Notes: generated from the sequence alone by a model not told the origin. Counted from the stretch's first letter, positions 33,019-42,159 are shown. The stretch: 64,000 bases of DNA from Streptomyces aureoverticillatus (GCF_014649395.1 NZ_BMSY01000004.1:372001-436000), one strand, 5' to 3'. Made by a program: numbers and translations.

Positions 33019-34311
33019 TCAGCTCTGCGACGCGGCTGTCGGCGCCCCGGACCCCGGCGGCCGCACGACCGGAGCCGACGGCAGCTCGCGCAGCGTACGC
33101 AGCGGGGAACACAGGACCGGCAGGAACGCGGCGGTCAGGCATACGGCACCCGCCCACACCGCCGCCCGTACGCCCGCGAGTTCGCCGATGAGTCCGGCCA
33201 GGGCGGAGCCGACGGCGAGGGCACCGGTGAGGAGGAAGCGGAAAGTGGCGTTCATCCGGCCGAGGAGCGCGTCGGGGGTCAGGCGCTGGCGCAGGCTGAC
33301 GCCGAGGACGTTGTCCACTCCGATCCTCGTCGTGGTCGCCAGCCAGCCGGCCGTGGCCACCCACAGCCAGGGCCCGTGCCCGACCAGGCCGACGGCCACC
33401 CCGGCGGGCGCGAACCACAACCCGGCCAGCCCCAGGGCCCGTCCGTGCCCGAAGCGGGCGGCAAGGCGGCGGGCGCAGGTGGCGCCGAGCAGGATGCCCG
33501 CGCCGCCGACCGCCCAGTACAGGCCGAGCGTCCCGGCCGACAGGCCCAGATCACGGGTGAACAGGACCGGCAGCATGGCGTTGATCATCTGTGCGCCGAG
33601 ATTGCTGAGCGTCGCGGTGAGCGCGAGCGCGCGCAGCTCGCGGCTGCCGAAGACGTGCCGCAGCCCCTCCGCGATGTCGTCCCGCAGTCTCCGCCCGGCC
33701 GGTGCCGCGGCGCGTGCGCCCGGACTCCGTACGCCGACAAGGCCGATGGCGGCGGCCAGGTAGGCGACGGCCGCTCCGAGGACGGCCAGGGGCGTGGTGA
33801 GGAGCTGCACCAGCAGACCGCCCGCGCCCCGTCCGGCGATGTTGGCTCCGGCCATCAGGCTCACCACGGCGGTGTTGGCGGGCACCAGGCGCTCCCGGCC
33901 GACGAGTTCGGGCAGGATGCTCTGCGAGCCGACGTCGAAGAAGACCGTGGCGCAGCCGTTCAGGAGCACGACCACGTAGAGCTGCGGCAGCGACAGCGCG
34001 TCCAGGTACCAGGCGACGGGCACGGAGGCGAACAGCGCGGCCCGCGCCGCGTCGGCGGCGACCAGGATCCGGCGGCCGGGCAGTCGGTCCACCCAGGCGC
34101 CCGCGGGCAGCCCGATGAGCAGGAACGCGGCGGTCGACAGGGCGGCGAGGGCACCGGCCTGGCCGGGAGTCGCGTCGAGAACGGTGACGGCGAGCAGCGG
34201 GATCGCCACATAGCCGACGTTGGTGCCGAGGTGGCTGAGCGCGCTCGCCGTGAAGAGCGTACGGAAACCGCGGACGCGCCACGGAGACCCGGGATCTGGA
34301 TGCATGCGCAT
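33019..34311 (-). CDS. MFS transporter (enterobactin-exporter-like MFS_3 type)
   Basis: 430-residue, 12-helix major facilitator. The N-half shows FRTLFTASALSHLGTNVGYVAIPLLAV and the A-loop LIGLPAGAWVDRLPGRRILVAADAARAALF. The C-half repeats the pattern with FGHGRALGLAGLWF. The type is common among drug or siderophore exporters in actinobacteria. It is divergent from an ArsR-like regulator gene 50 nt away, which probably controls it; substrate is unknown. Confidence 0.9.
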   Translation of the reverse strand: MRMHPDPGSPWRVRGFRTLFTASALSHLGTNVGYVAIPLLAVTVLDATPGQAGALAALSTAAFLLIGLPAGAWVDRLPGRRILVAADAARAALFASVPVAWYLDALSLPQLYVVVLLNGCATVFFDVGSQSILPELVGRERLVPANTAVVSLMAGANIAGRGAGGLLVQLLTTPLAVLGAAVAYLAAAIGLVGVRSPGARAAAPAGRRLRDDIAEGLRHVFGSRELRALALTATLSNLGAQMINAMLPVLFTRDLGLSAGTLGLYWAVGGAGILLGATCARRLAARFGHGRALGLAGLWFAPAGVAVGLVGHGPWLWVATAGWLATTTRIGVDNVLGVSLRQRLTPDALLGRMNATFRFLLTGALAVGSALAGLIGELAGVRAAVWAGAVCLTAAFLPVLCSPLRTLRELPSAPVVRPPGSGAPTAASQS

Positions 34312-34360
34312 ACGGTGCGCGGCAAGTCGCGGCCCTTCCTACTGATTTAGTCTCCTCTGA

Positions 34361-35350
34361 ATGATCGAGATCGAGTTCGGCCGGGAGGACATCGCCCGTA
34401 CCCGCTTCGCGCTGTCCCCGCTGTGGGAGGTGGTGGCGAGCGTCCGGGTGCTCAAGGGCGCCGACGAACACGGCCTGCACCGTACGTGGACGGAGCAGGT
34501 CCGCCCACGCCTCGCCGCCGCCGCGCTCGACTTCGGCGCCCTGTTCGACCTGATCCCGGTGCCGTCGCCGTCGCCGTGGACGGGCAGCATCCCCTCCTTC
34601 CTCTGTCCTCCGCCCATGACTCCGCTGCCGTCACTGGCCATGGAGTTGGCGACGCTGCGGGCCACGCCGCCGGAGCTTCTGACGACCACGTCGGCGGTGC
34701 CGGAGGCACGTATGGCCGCGCTGCGCGCCGACCCCGCCGCGCGGCTCGGCAGCCTCGCCGACGTGATCGAGGCCTACTGGGAGCTGGCCCTCGCCCCCTA
34801 CTGGCCACGGATCCTCACCCTCTTGGAGAACGACATCCGCTACCGCGCGAGCCGCCTGGCGGACGGCGGCGCGCACCACCTGTTCACGGACCTGGACCCC
34901 CAGGTCGCCTGGGCCGACGGCACCCTGCACCTGGCCCACCGCACGGCGCGCGGTCCGCGCCGCCTGGACGGCCGGGGCCTGCTGCTTGTGCCGTCGGCCT
35001 TCGTCTGGCCGCGCATCTTCTCCGTGCTGGGCGAGGCGTGGCAGCCATCGCTGCGCTACCCGCCACGAGGCGTCGGCGCCCTGTGGCAGTCGCGCACCGC
35101 TCCCGCCTCCCAGGCGCTCGCCGGCGTCATGGGCCGCTCGCGCGCCCTGCTCCTCGCCGAGCTGACCGCCCCTGCCTCCACGACGGAACTGGCCCGCCGC
35201 AGCGGCCTCACCCCCGGCGGCGTCTCCCAGCATCTGACGGCCCTGCGCACGGCGGGTCTGGTGAGCGCGCACCGGGCCGGACGGCAGGTGTTGTACGCGC
35301 GTACGCGTGCCGGAGAAGCGGTGGTTGACGCAGCAGCGGCGGGAACGTGA
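34361..35350 (+). CDS. ArsR-type winged-helix regulator with long sensory N-domain
   Basis: 329-residue regulator. The DNA-binding winged helix is C-terminal (about 255-325): RSRALLLAELTAPASTTELARRSGLTPGGVSQHLTALRTAGLVSAHRAGRQVLYART. The N-terminal 240 residues (DUF5937-like in position, starting MIEIEFGREDIARTRFALSPLWEVVAS) form a larger unknown ligand domain. The start lies 8 nt after TCTCC and fits the conserved N-terminus. It is divergent from the MFS exporter gene, so it likely represses it until a ligand binds. Confidence 0.88.
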   Translation: MIEIEFGREDIARTRFALSPLWEVVASVRVLKGADEHGLHRTWTEQVRPRLAAAALDFGALFDLIPVPSPSPWTGSIPSFLCPPPMTPLPSLAMELATLRATPPELLTTTSAVPEARMAALRADPAARLGSLADVIEAYWELALAPYWPRILTLLENDIRYRASRLADGGAHHLFTDLDPQVAWADGTLHLAHRTARGPRRLDGRGLLLVPSAFVWPRIFSVLGEAWQPSLRYPPRGVGALWQSRTAPASQALAGVMGRSRALLLAELTAPASTTELARRSGLTPGGVSQHLTALRTAGLVSAHRAGRQVLYARTRAGEAVVDAAAAGT

Positions 35351-35465
35351 CCAAGCCACCGCATTGCCTGGTTCAGGCCCGTATGACCGGCAGACGACGG
35401 AGCTGGCCACAACGGAGCAGAGGGAACGAGGCATACCCCGTCCGGATGCGGGAACAAGGCCGTAA

Positions 35466-35498
35466 GGCCCCGCCGCGCTCCCCCGTCGCGGCGGGGCC
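35466..35498 (+). terminator. Terminator between convergent regulator genes
   Basis: 12-bp perfect stem GGCCCCGCCGCG (35466-35477) with CGCGGCGGGGCC (35487-35498), then TT. It serves the ArsR-type gene and perhaps the convergent LuxR gene. Confidence 0.75.
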
Positions 35499-35499
35499 C

Positions 35500-35567
35500 C
35501 TTGATGCCTGGTGGGTCGGTCCCTCGATGCCTGGTCACGTGATGTCCGCGATCGATGCCTGGTCGGG
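35500..35567. repeat. Three GATGCCTGGT direct repeats
   Basis: GATGCCTGGT occurs at 35502, 35527 and 35555, the last two as TCGATGCCTGGTC with similar following sequence (TCCGCGA). The copies lie between the terminator and the LuxR-type 3' end. The purpose is not evident. Confidence 0.7.
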
Positions 35568-35585
35568 TGTGTCCGCGACGGCCGG

Positions 35586-36650
35586 TCACGTGATCGCGGC
35601 GAGGAGTTCCGCGCGGCCGCCCGCGCCGGTCTTCCGGAAGACCGCCCGGATGTGGTCGTTCACGGTGTTCCTGGACACCTCCAGGTACCGGGCGATGCGT
35701 TGCGGCGCGGTTCCCCCACTGAGGTGGCGGACGACCTCGCGCTCGCGGGCGGTGATGCCGTACCAGTCGCAGAAGGACGGCAGCATGTGCTCGCCCGTCG
35801 CCGCGTGCACGACGACGGCCAGGTCGCCGCGCGCCTCGCCGTCCAAGGGCTGCGCCTGGCAGAGGATCCAGCGGCCGTAGGCCGCGGCGGGGCCGATGAG
35901 GGTCGGGGGGTTGGTTCGCGGGTCGTGCGCCTGCCGGCGCGCGTACGTGGCCAGCCCCGTCAGGAACGCCTCGGCGACCCAGGCCGGGTCCCGCACGGAG
36001 CCGCTGAGTTGCTCGCTCCACGCCCGGCCCTGGGGCGTGGCCGCGCGGACCGAGCCGTCGGGGCCCACGATGGTCACGCCGGGCGCAGGCATGGGCGCGG
36101 TGGGTACGAGCGGGGCCCTGGTGACGTACCCCCGCAGGAAGGCCACGAGCAGCGGCGCGAGCTCCGCCGTGCGTCGCGCGTCGGCCTCGCTGAAGGGACC
36201 GGCACCCTGGGACCGCAGCAGGCCGAGCATCCCCCACACGCCGCGCGCGTCCCGGATCAGCAACTGCAGCTCGCTGCCGATGCCGAGGGCGGCGAGGGCG
36301 GCGATTGGCGAGCGCGGGTTCACGGCGTGCGCTGTCCCGGCGCCGCCGCGTGCGGCGTGCTGGATGCCGACGGGGACCGCGCGCCGGGCGAGCGTCTGCG
36401 GCGGGTAGGGGTCGTTCCCGGCGTAGAAGCGGCGGACCAGGGCCCGGCCGATGTCGGGCTCGACGGCGTGCCAGAAGGTGAAGGAGGCGATGCCGAGCCC
36501 CGCCGTGGGGCTCGTGGCGATCAGCGTAGCCGCGTCGTGCGGCACGACGGACGCGACCACACGAGAGACCTCCGCGCCCAACTCGTCCGCGGCCGCGCCG
36601 AGTTCCACCGCCGCGAGCAAGTCCCGCCCGAGCCGGCCCTGTACGCTCAC
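35586..36650 (-). CDS. LuxR-family regulator with GAF-like sensor
   Basis: 354-residue regulator by the GTG start at 36650, the first start that opens the conserved region. The C-terminal helix-turn-helix (about 290-350) is GITAREREVVRHLSGGTAPQRIARYLEVSRNTVNDHIRAVFRKTGA. The N-terminal part (VVPHDAATLIATSPTAGLGIASFTFWHAVEP, GIGSELQLLIRDARGVWGMLGLLR) looks like a GAF sensor. The start lacks a clear ribosome site, so it may be 20-40 codons longer. It is downstream of TetR on the same strand. Confidence 0.85.
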   Translation of the reverse strand: MSVQGRLGRDLLAAVELGAAADELGAEVSRVVASVVPHDAATLIATSPTAGLGIASFTFWHAVEPDIGRALVRRFYAGNDPYPPQTLARRAVPVGIQHAARGGAGTAHAVNPRSPIAALAALGIGSELQLLIRDARGVWGMLGLLRSQGAGPFSEADARRTAELAPLLVAFLRGYVTRAPLVPTAPMPAPGVTIVGPDGSVRAATPQGRAWSEQLSGSVRDPAWVAEAFLTGLATYARRQAHDPRTNPPTLIGPAAAYGRWILCQAQPLDGEARGDLAVVVHAATGEHMLPSFCDWYGITAREREVVRHLSGGTAPQRIARYLEVSRNTVNDHIRAVFRKTGAGGRAELLAAIT

Positions 36651-36778
36651 GCGGCCAGTGTGCTGGATGCGCCCGGCGGCGACAACCTGGCCTCGGGCCG
36701 CTCGACGGGCGTCCGCGATGCGGTGGGGATACGCCCGCGGCCTCCGGGCACCAGCCCGCACCGCCTCCCGGACCGACG

Positions 36779-37387
36779 TCAGCCGGCGCCCGGCAGGGCG
36801 CGGTCGAGGAGGACTTCCGCCGCCGCCCGTGCGTGCCGGCCGTAGTCCGGTTCGTCCAGCACCATGGCACGACTTGCCGCCCCGTCCGCGAGGGTCACCA
36901 ACTGATCGGCCAGCGCGGCGGGTTCGCGGCAGCCCAGCTCCGTCACGAGGGCGGTGACCAACTCCACCATCCGCAGCTTCTGTTCGCGGGCGTAGGCGTG
37001 GACGGCGCTCCGCGGGTCGGGGAACTCCGCGGCGGCGTCGATGAACGGGCACCCGCGCACGGGGGCCGCGTCCGTCGCGGGCCGGTCGAACAGGGCGAGG
37101 AGCCGCTCCCGCGGCGAGATGTCCTCGCGGGTCAGCACGCTCTCCAGGGTGGCGCCCGACGACGCGAGGTTCTGCAAGTGGGCGATGACCAGGTCGCTCT
37201 TGGTCCGGAAGTGCGCGTACAACGTGCGCTTGGACACCGGCGCTTCCTCCGCGACCTGTTCCATGCCGGTCGGGTTGATCCCCTGGGTCGCGAACAGCTG
37301 GGCGGCGGCGGCCAGGATGCGCTCCCGCCCTCCGCGCCCTCGGGATGCCGTAGCCGTCGCAGTCGTCGTCGCGGGAGTCGCACTCAT
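36779..37387 (-). CDS. TetR-family repressor
   Basis: 202-residue repressor. The helix-turn-helix is RILAAAAQLFATQGINPTGMEQVAEEAPVSKRTLYAHFRTKSDLVIAHL (about 23-71). The ligand domain includes RGCPFIDAAAEFPDPRSAVHAYAREQK. The ATG at 37387 is 8 nt from the operator at 37395. It is divergent from the nitroreductase gene, and matching operators lie between them, so nitroreductase is the likely target together with itself. Confidence 0.93.
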   Translation of the reverse strand: MSATPATTTATATASRGRGGRERILAAAAQLFATQGINPTGMEQVAEEAPVSKRTLYAHFRTKSDLVIAHLQNLASSGATLESVLTREDISPRERLLALFDRPATDAAPVRGCPFIDAAAEFPDPRSAVHAYAREQKLRMVELVTALVTELGCREPAALADQLVTLADGAASRAMVLDEPDYGRHARAAAEVLLDRALPGAG

Positions 37388-37394
37388 ACAGCAA

Positions 37395-37412
37395 GTATAC
37401 GTGCGCGTTTAC
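37395..37412. promoter_or_regulatory. TetR operator 1
   Basis: GTATACG-TGCG-CGTTTAC, an 18-bp inverted repeat with 7-bp arms (one mismatch), just upstream of the TetR start and inside the larger shared context GCAAGTA...CGTTTACTT. Confidence 0.65.
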
Positions 37413-37448
37413 TTCAGTGGGTGCGACTTGCTAAGGTCCAGCCAGCAA

Positions 37449-37466
37449 GTAAACGCACCCGTTTAC
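37449..37466. promoter_or_regulatory. TetR operator 2
   Basis: GTAAACG-CACC-CGTTTAC, with perfect 7-bp arms, matches operator 1 including the preceding GCAA. It is 27 nt before the nitroreductase ATG. Two like sites on each side of a divergent promoter pair support direct TetR control. Confidence 0.7.
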
Positions 37467-37492
37467 CTGAGCTGTCGTTTGAGGAGTGCTCC

Positions 37493-38182
37493 ATGAACAA
37501 GCCGACCCCCACCGAACTGAGCGGCTGCGCGGAGAAGCTGATCCGCGGCCGCCACGCGACCCGCGCGTTCCGCCCGGACCCCGTACCCGCGGACACCCTG
37601 CGCGCGATCTTCTCGCTGGCCGGCGCCGCGCCGTCCAATTCCAATGCGCAGCCCTGGCAGGTGGCGGTGGCGAGCGGCGCGACGCGTGCGCGCCTGGCGG
37701 ATGCCCTGCAGGCGGCCCACGCCGAGCAGCGCACCTCGGTGGATCTCCCGTACTCCGAGGACATGTACGCACCGGTGCACCAGGCGCGCCGGGCCGCGTT
37801 CGGCGCCGAGTTGTACGGAGCGCTGGGCATCGGCCCCGAGGACCGCGCGGCACGCGCGGCCTACGACGCGGAGAGCCTGCGCTTCTACGGCGCGCCCCAC
37901 GCCGCCTTCCTGTTCGTCACCGGTGACGGCGGGGCGCGCCTGGCCGCGGACGTCGGCGCCTACATGCAGACGCTGCTCCTGGCGATGACCGCGTACGGCG
38001 TGGACAGTTGCCCGCAGGGGCTGCTCAGCTTCTACGCCGACACCGTCCGGGACGAACTCGGCATCACCGGAGGGAAGCTGCTCGTGGGCGTCTCCTTCGG
38101 CTATGCCGACGAGACCGCCCCCGTGAACCGGGTCACGACCGGCCGGGCAGCGCTCGAGAGGACCACGGCTTTCCACGACTGA
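37493..38182 (+). CDS. Nitroreductase-family flavoprotein
   Basis: 229-residue FMN-dependent reductase. The FMN-contacting N-terminal signature is LIRGRHATRAFRPDPVPADTLRAIFSLAGAAPSNSNAQPWQVAVASG (16-62). The C-terminal YADETAPVNRVTTGRAALERTTAFHD completes the family. Members reduce nitroaromatics, quinones or enones with NAD(P)H. ATG 37493 follows GAGGAG. It is probably induced by the molecule sensed by the divergent TetR regulator. Confidence 0.94.
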   Translation: MNKPTPTELSGCAEKLIRGRHATRAFRPDPVPADTLRAIFSLAGAAPSNSNAQPWQVAVASGATRARLADALQAAHAEQRTSVDLPYSEDMYAPVHQARRAAFGAELYGALGIGPEDRAARAAYDAESLRFYGAPHAAFLFVTGDGGARLAADVGAYMQTLLLAMTAYGVDSCPQGLLSFYADTVRDELGITGGKLLVGVSFGYADETAPVNRVTTGRAALERTTAFHD

Positions 38183-38229
38183 GCGGTCTTGAGTGAGTGC
38201 GTTGCGGGGCCGACCGGGTTGCTTACCAA

Positions 38230-38243
38230 ACGGGTCGACCCGT
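38230..38243. promoter_or_regulatory. Perfect palindrome upstream of TetR gene
   Basis: ACGGGTCGACCCGT, 14 bp perfect and flanked by AAA/AAA, 13 nt before ATG 38257. It is a likely autoregulatory operator for the TetR protein. Confidence 0.65.
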
Positions 38244-38256
38244 AAAGTAAAAAGGT

Positions 38257-38844
38257 ATGAGCTCCTCTCCGTCCTCCAGGGGACGTCCCAGGGATCCCCG
38301 CTCGCACGAGGCGATCGTCAGCGCGGCCACGGAGCTGGTGATCGAGGTCGGCTACGCCGCGACCTCGATCGGGGCGGTGGCCGCCCGCGCCGGTGTCGGC
38401 AAGGACACGGTCTACCGGCGGTGGCGCGGCAAGCCGGAGTTGGTCTTCGAGGCCGTGTTCACGACCGCCGACCATGCTCCGACCCCGGACACCGGAACGC
38501 TGGCCGGGGACCTGACCGCGCTGCTGCGGGGCCTGATCGAAGAGTTCCACGCACCTGCCGCCGCAGCGGCGCTCCCGGGGCTGCTCGCCGACTTCGCCGC
38601 CGATCCGGCGCTGCAGGCGCGCATCCGCAGCGACTTCCTGGCCCCCTCGAAGGAGCGGCTGCTGATCGTCTTCGAGCGTGCCGTGGAGCGCGGGGAGATC
38701 GCGGCCGACACGCCCGTGGACCTGGTCCTGGACACGCTGGCGGGAGCCGTCTTCTTCCACGTCGGTCTGGTCGGGGAACAGCCCGACCACCGGCTGGCCG
38801 ACCGGCTGGCCGCCGTCATGGCCAAGGGAATCGAGATCCGATGA
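38257..38844 (+). CDS. TetR-family repressor
   Basis: 195-residue regulator with a typical helix-turn-helix, IVSAATELVIEVGYAATSIGAVAARAGVGKDTVYRRWRGKPELVFEAVF (about 20-68), and a C-terminal ligand domain of the TetR_C_11-like type (LLRGLIEEFHAPAAAAALPGLLADFAADPALQARIRSDFLAP). Its stop overlaps the start of the following small membrane protein gene by 4 nt (ATGA), so the pair is translated together and likely shares the signal. Confidence 0.92.
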   Translation: MSSSPSSRGRPRDPRSHEAIVSAATELVIEVGYAATSIGAVAARAGVGKDTVYRRWRGKPELVFEAVFTTADHAPTPDTGTLAGDLTALLRGLIEEFHAPAAAAALPGLLADFAADPALQARIRSDFLAPSKERLLIVFERAVERGEIAADTPVDLVLDTLAGAVFFHVGLVGEQPDHRLADRLAAVMAKGIEIR

Positions 38845-39221
38845 ACGGCTGGCTTCTGGCAGCGGGCATCACCGCGTTCGGTGTGGCCGTGGCGCACATC
38901 GTCGGCGGGCACCGGGATGTGGTGCGCCCGCTGCTGTCCTGCGGACTCGCGGAGGAACCCAAGCGCGTCCTTCACGCCGTGTGGCACATGGTGAGCGTCG
39001 ACCTGGTGCTGTCCGCAGCCGCCTTGATCTACCTCGCGGTGGCGGACGGCACGTCAGCGACCGGCCCGATGGCGTGGTTCGTGGCTGCGCACTTCGTGGC
39101 GTACGCAGTCGCTTTCCTGGTCGTCACGCTGTCGGTCGGCTGGCCGAAACCGCTGCTCCGGCTGCCGCAGTGGATTCTTCTGCTGCCGGTCGCGGTGCTG
39201 ACAGGGGCGGGTGCCACGTAG
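38841..39221 (+). CDS. Small four-helix membrane protein
   Basis: 126 residues with about four hydrophobic helices: MNGWLLAAGITAFGVAVAHIVGG, VWHMVSVDLVLSAAALIYLAVADG, WFVAAHFVAYAVAFLVVTLSVG and LPQWILLLPVAVLTGAGA. No catalytic motif is visible. Translational coupling (ATGA) to the TetR gene suggests it is the regulator's own target. I do not know its function. Confidence 0.85.
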   Translation: MNGWLLAAGITAFGVAVAHIVGGHRDVVRPLLSCGLAEEPKRVLHAVWHMVSVDLVLSAAALIYLAVADGTSATGPMAWFVAAHFVAYAVAFLVVTLSVGWPKPLLRLPQWILLLPVAVLTGAGAT

Positions 39222-39266
39222 CGACCACTGCGTCTGGACTGCGCCGCGCCGGCCGCCCCGCTTCCC

Positions 39267-40298
39267 TCACCGCCCCGTCCACACCGCCCCCGCGCTGGCC
39301 CCCACCACCAGCGCGATCGCCACGCACTGCGGCGCCGACAGCGTCTGACCCAGCACCAGGAAGCCGGCCAGCGCGGCGATCGCCGGGGCCATGCTCGTCA
39401 GCACCGCGAAGGTCGCCGCGGGGAGCCGGCGCAGGGCGAGGAGTTCCAGTGCGTACGGCACTCCCGAGGACAGCAGTGCCACACCGAGGCCGAGGAGCAG
39501 GACACCCGGCTCCAGCAGCGTGCTGCCCGCGGAGACGATGCCCAGCGGCAGGCTCACCAGCGCCGCGACCGCCATCGCCACGGCAAGACCGTCCAGCCGC
39601 GGGAAGCGGGCGCCCGCCCGGGAGTTGAAGACGATGTACGCCGCCCACATGGCGCCCGCCCCCAGGGCGAACCCGGCACCCGCCGGATTGAGCTCGTCGA
39701 AACCGGCCTGCCCGAGCAGGCAGACCCCCGCGAGCGCGAGCCCGGCCCACACCAGGCTCACCGCCCGGCGTGCGGCGACGACGGACAGCAGGAGCGGGCC
39801 GAGGACTTCCAGGGTCACCGCCGGGCCCAGCGGAATCCGGTCGATCGCCTGGTAGAAGAGGATGTTCATGCCGCCGAGCGCGAGCCCGAAGGCACCGGCG
39901 ACCGCCCAGTCCGTACGGTCATGGCCGCGCAGCCGGGGACGGCAGACGACAAGGAGCAGCACCGCCGCGATCGTCACCCGCAGGGTCACCACGCCCAGCG
40001 CTCCGGCCCGCGGGAAGAGCAGCGCGGCGAAGGCGGAACCGAACTGCACGGAGAGGGCGCCGGCCAGTACCAGGCCGACGCCGCCGAGGCTGCCGACACC
40101 GGCGGGCCTCCGGGCGGCGGTACGGATGCGGCCGTCCGAGGGGGTGGCCCGCCCCGCCGCGGTGCTCTGCGCCCCGGCCCCGCCCCGCGCGGTCGCCGCA
40201 CCCCGCGCGGCCGTCGCCGCACCCCGCTCCGTCGCCGCGCTCCGCGCACTCGCGGGTCCCGCCCCCGCAGATCCCACCCGGGAAGTCATGTGTGTCAT
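39267..40298 (-). CDS. EamA-family transporter (RhtA-like)
   Basis: 343-residue drug/metabolite-superfamily protein. A low-complexity Ala/Arg/Gly N-terminal stretch of about 60 residues precedes ten helices in two EamA repeats. LVLAGALSVQFGSAFAALLFPRAGALGVVTLRV and LGMNILFYQAIDRIPLGPAVTLEVLGPLLLSVVAARR match threonine/homoserine exporter RhtA. The N-terminal start is uncertain among 40307 (GTG), 40298 and 40289. It is divergent from a LysR regulator gene, which probably controls it. Confidence 0.9.
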   Translation of the reverse strand: MTHMTSRVGSAGAGPASARSAATERGAATAARGAATARGGAGAQSTAAGRATPSDGRIRTAARRPAGVGSLGGVGLVLAGALSVQFGSAFAALLFPRAGALGVVTLRVTIAAVLLLVVCRPRLRGHDRTDWAVAGAFGLALGGMNILFYQAIDRIPLGPAVTLEVLGPLLLSVVAARRAVSLVWAGLALAGVCLLGQAGFDELNPAGAGFALGAGAMWAAYIVFNSRAGARFPRLDGLAVAMAVAALVSLPLGIVSAGSTLLEPGVLLLGLGVALLSSGVPYALELLALRRLPAATFAVLTSMAPAIAALAGFLVLGQTLSAPQCVAIALVVGASAGAVWTGR

Positions 40299-40367
40299 GC
40301 CCAGCACGCTACGAAGCCCTCGGCTCCGCGTGAAATGCCGATTGAGCCGTGATTATGCTTGCCAGGC

Positions 40368-41228
40368 ATGACCATGGAACTGCGGCATCTGCGGGCCTTC
40401 CTCGCCATCGCCGAGGAGGGCACGATCACGCGCGCCGCGGCCCGGCTGCACATCGGGCAGCCCACCCTCTCCCGTACGCTGCGCCAGCTCGAGACGCACC
40501 TCGGCGTACGCCTGGTCGACCGCTCCACACACCACCTGGAGCTCACGGCGGCGGGCCGGACGTTCCGCGACAAGGCCGCCGCCGCGCTGGCCGCCGTGGA
40601 CACGGCACTGGACCCGCGCTCGCTCACCGCCCTGCCGCTGCGCGTCGGGCACCCGTGGCCCGCGCTCGGGGACCGCACCGTGCCGCTGCTGCGCCGCTGG
40701 GACGAGGAACACCCGGACGTTCCCCTGGAGTTGCGCCGCATCGACGACCGTACGGCCGGGCTGACCCAGGGCAAGGTCGATGTCGCCCTGCTGCGGGGTG
40801 AGGTGACGGCGCCGGGGCTCGTCACGGAACTGCTGCTGCACGAGGAGCGGGTGGCGGCGCTGCCCGCGGGCAGCGAACTCACCGAGCACGACTCCCTCAC
40901 CCTGGCGGACCTCGCGGCGTGGCCCATCGCCATGAACACGGTGGCGGGCACGACCACCCTGGACCTCTGGCCCCCGGCCGCGCGTCCCACGGCGACGATC
41001 GAGGTCACCAACACCGACGAGTGGCTGACGGCCATCGCGGCGGGGCGGGGCGTGGGCATCTCGACGTCGGCGACGCTCCACCTGCACACCCATCCGGCGA
41101 TCGCCTTCCGCCCGCTGACCGACGCCCCGCCGGTGCCCCTCGTCCTGGCCTGGCAGCGCGGCACTCTCACCCACCCGGCGATCCCGGCCCTGGTCCGCCT
41201 GGCCCGCGAGGTGGTCGCGGAGGACTGA
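40368..41228 (+). CDS. LysR-family regulator
   Basis: 286-residue regulator. The N-terminal helix-turn-helix is MELRHLRAFLAIAEEGTITRAAARLHIGQPTLSRTLRQLETHLGVRLVDRS (3-53). The C-terminal effector-binding domain (about 85-280) has LPLRVGHPW and GLVTELLLHEERVAALPAGSEL. The ATG at 40368 is preferred over TTG 40359 because it begins the conserved MTMELRHL. It is divergent from the EamA transporter gene. Confidence 0.94.
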   Translation: MTMELRHLRAFLAIAEEGTITRAAARLHIGQPTLSRTLRQLETHLGVRLVDRSTHHLELTAAGRTFRDKAAAALAAVDTALDPRSLTALPLRVGHPWPALGDRTVPLLRRWDEEHPDVPLELRRIDDRTAGLTQGKVDVALLRGEVTAPGLVTELLLHEERVAALPAGSELTEHDSLTLADLAAWPIAMNTVAGTTTLDLWPPAARPTATIEVTNTDEWLTAIAAGRGVGISTSATLHLHTHPAIAFRPLTDAPPVPLVLAWQRGTLTHPAIPALVRLAREVVAED

Positions 41229-41288
41229 CCGGGCCCGGAGGGCAGGCCGCCGAGAAGCCGGTACCCAGGCATGGGAGAACCCGGATGC

Positions 41289-42041
41289 TCAGGCCGCCGC
41301 CCGGGCGTCGTACGGCGGAATACCCGCCTCGCCCGCCGCCGCCCGCAGCACGTCCTTGAGCATGTCCGGGGTCAACCGGCCGGTGAACGTGTTGCGTTGG
41401 CTTACGTGGAAGCAGCCGTACAGGGTGACCGGGCCCGGACCGGGGCCATCGGCGGCTTCGGGCGGTGCCGCCCGCTCCAGCGTCACCCGCGCGCCGTGCG
41501 CGAACACCGGCCGCGGCCTCGGCACCCGCCACCCGGCCGCCGCGAACGCCGGCAACGCCGCCTGCCAGCCGAACGCCCCCAGCACCACCGCCGCCCGCAG
41601 CCGCGGCCCCAGCAACTCCAGCTCCCGCACGAGCCACGGCCTGCACGTGTCCCGCTCCCCCGGCGTCGGCTTGTTCTCCGGCGGCGCGCAGTGCACCGGC
41701 GAGGTCACCCGCACCCCGCGCAGCGCCAGGCCGTCGTCCAGGGACACCGACACCGGGCTTGACGCCAGCCCCACCTCGTACAGCGCGCCGTACAGCACGT
41801 CTCCGGAACGGTCGCCCGTGAACATCCGGCCCGTCCGGTTGCCCCCGTGCGCGGCCGGGGCGAGCCCGATCACCAGCAGCGAGGCATCCGCCGGCCCGAA
41901 CCCAGGCACCGGCCGGGCCCAGTACGTCCAGTCCATGTACGCGGCCCGCTTGACCCGCCCGACCTCCTCCCGCCACGCGACCAACCGCGGGCAGGCCGTA
42001 CAGCCGGCGATGCGCGCGTCCAACTCGGCAAGCGGATCCAT
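41289..42041 (-). CDS. Uracil-DNA glycosylase, family 5 (UdgB-like)
   Basis: Iron-sulfur DNA repair enzyme of 250 residues that removes uracil (and, in family 5, some other bases). Fe-S cysteines are visible as CTACPRL near residue 14 and C-x-PWL near 120. Motif A reads GLAPAAHGGNRTGRMFTGDRSG, where family 5 enzymes lack the polar Asp/Glu of families 1 and 4. Motif B is CFHVSQRNTFTG. ATG 42041 begins the domain; upstream in-frame starts reach into the divergent FUSC gene. Confidence 0.9.
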   Translation of the reverse strand: MDPLAELDARIAGCTACPRLVAWREEVGRVKRAAYMDWTYWARPVPGFGPADASLLVIGLAPAAHGGNRTGRMFTGDRSGDVLYGALYEVGLASSPVSVSLDDGLALRGVRVTSPVHCAPPENKPTPGERDTCRPWLVRELELLGPRLRAAVVLGAFGWQAALPAFAAAGWRVPRPRPVFAHGARVTLERAAPPEAADGPGPGPVTLYGCFHVSQRNTFTGRLTPDMLKDVLRAAAGEAGIPPYDARAAA

Positions 42042-42159
42042 GGCCTCCAGGCTAGGTGGACGGGAGACGGAGTGCGGGTGCGCCCGGCGTGTGGGGGTAC
42101 TGGTGGGGCCGGTCGGTCCGCCGGGAGAGCCGGGCCACGGGATGAGGAACGGAGCGTGC

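Noticed and set aside
37132..37383. 83-codon minus-strand ORF inside the TetR gene
   Set aside because: Alternative frame of the TetR gene with no features.
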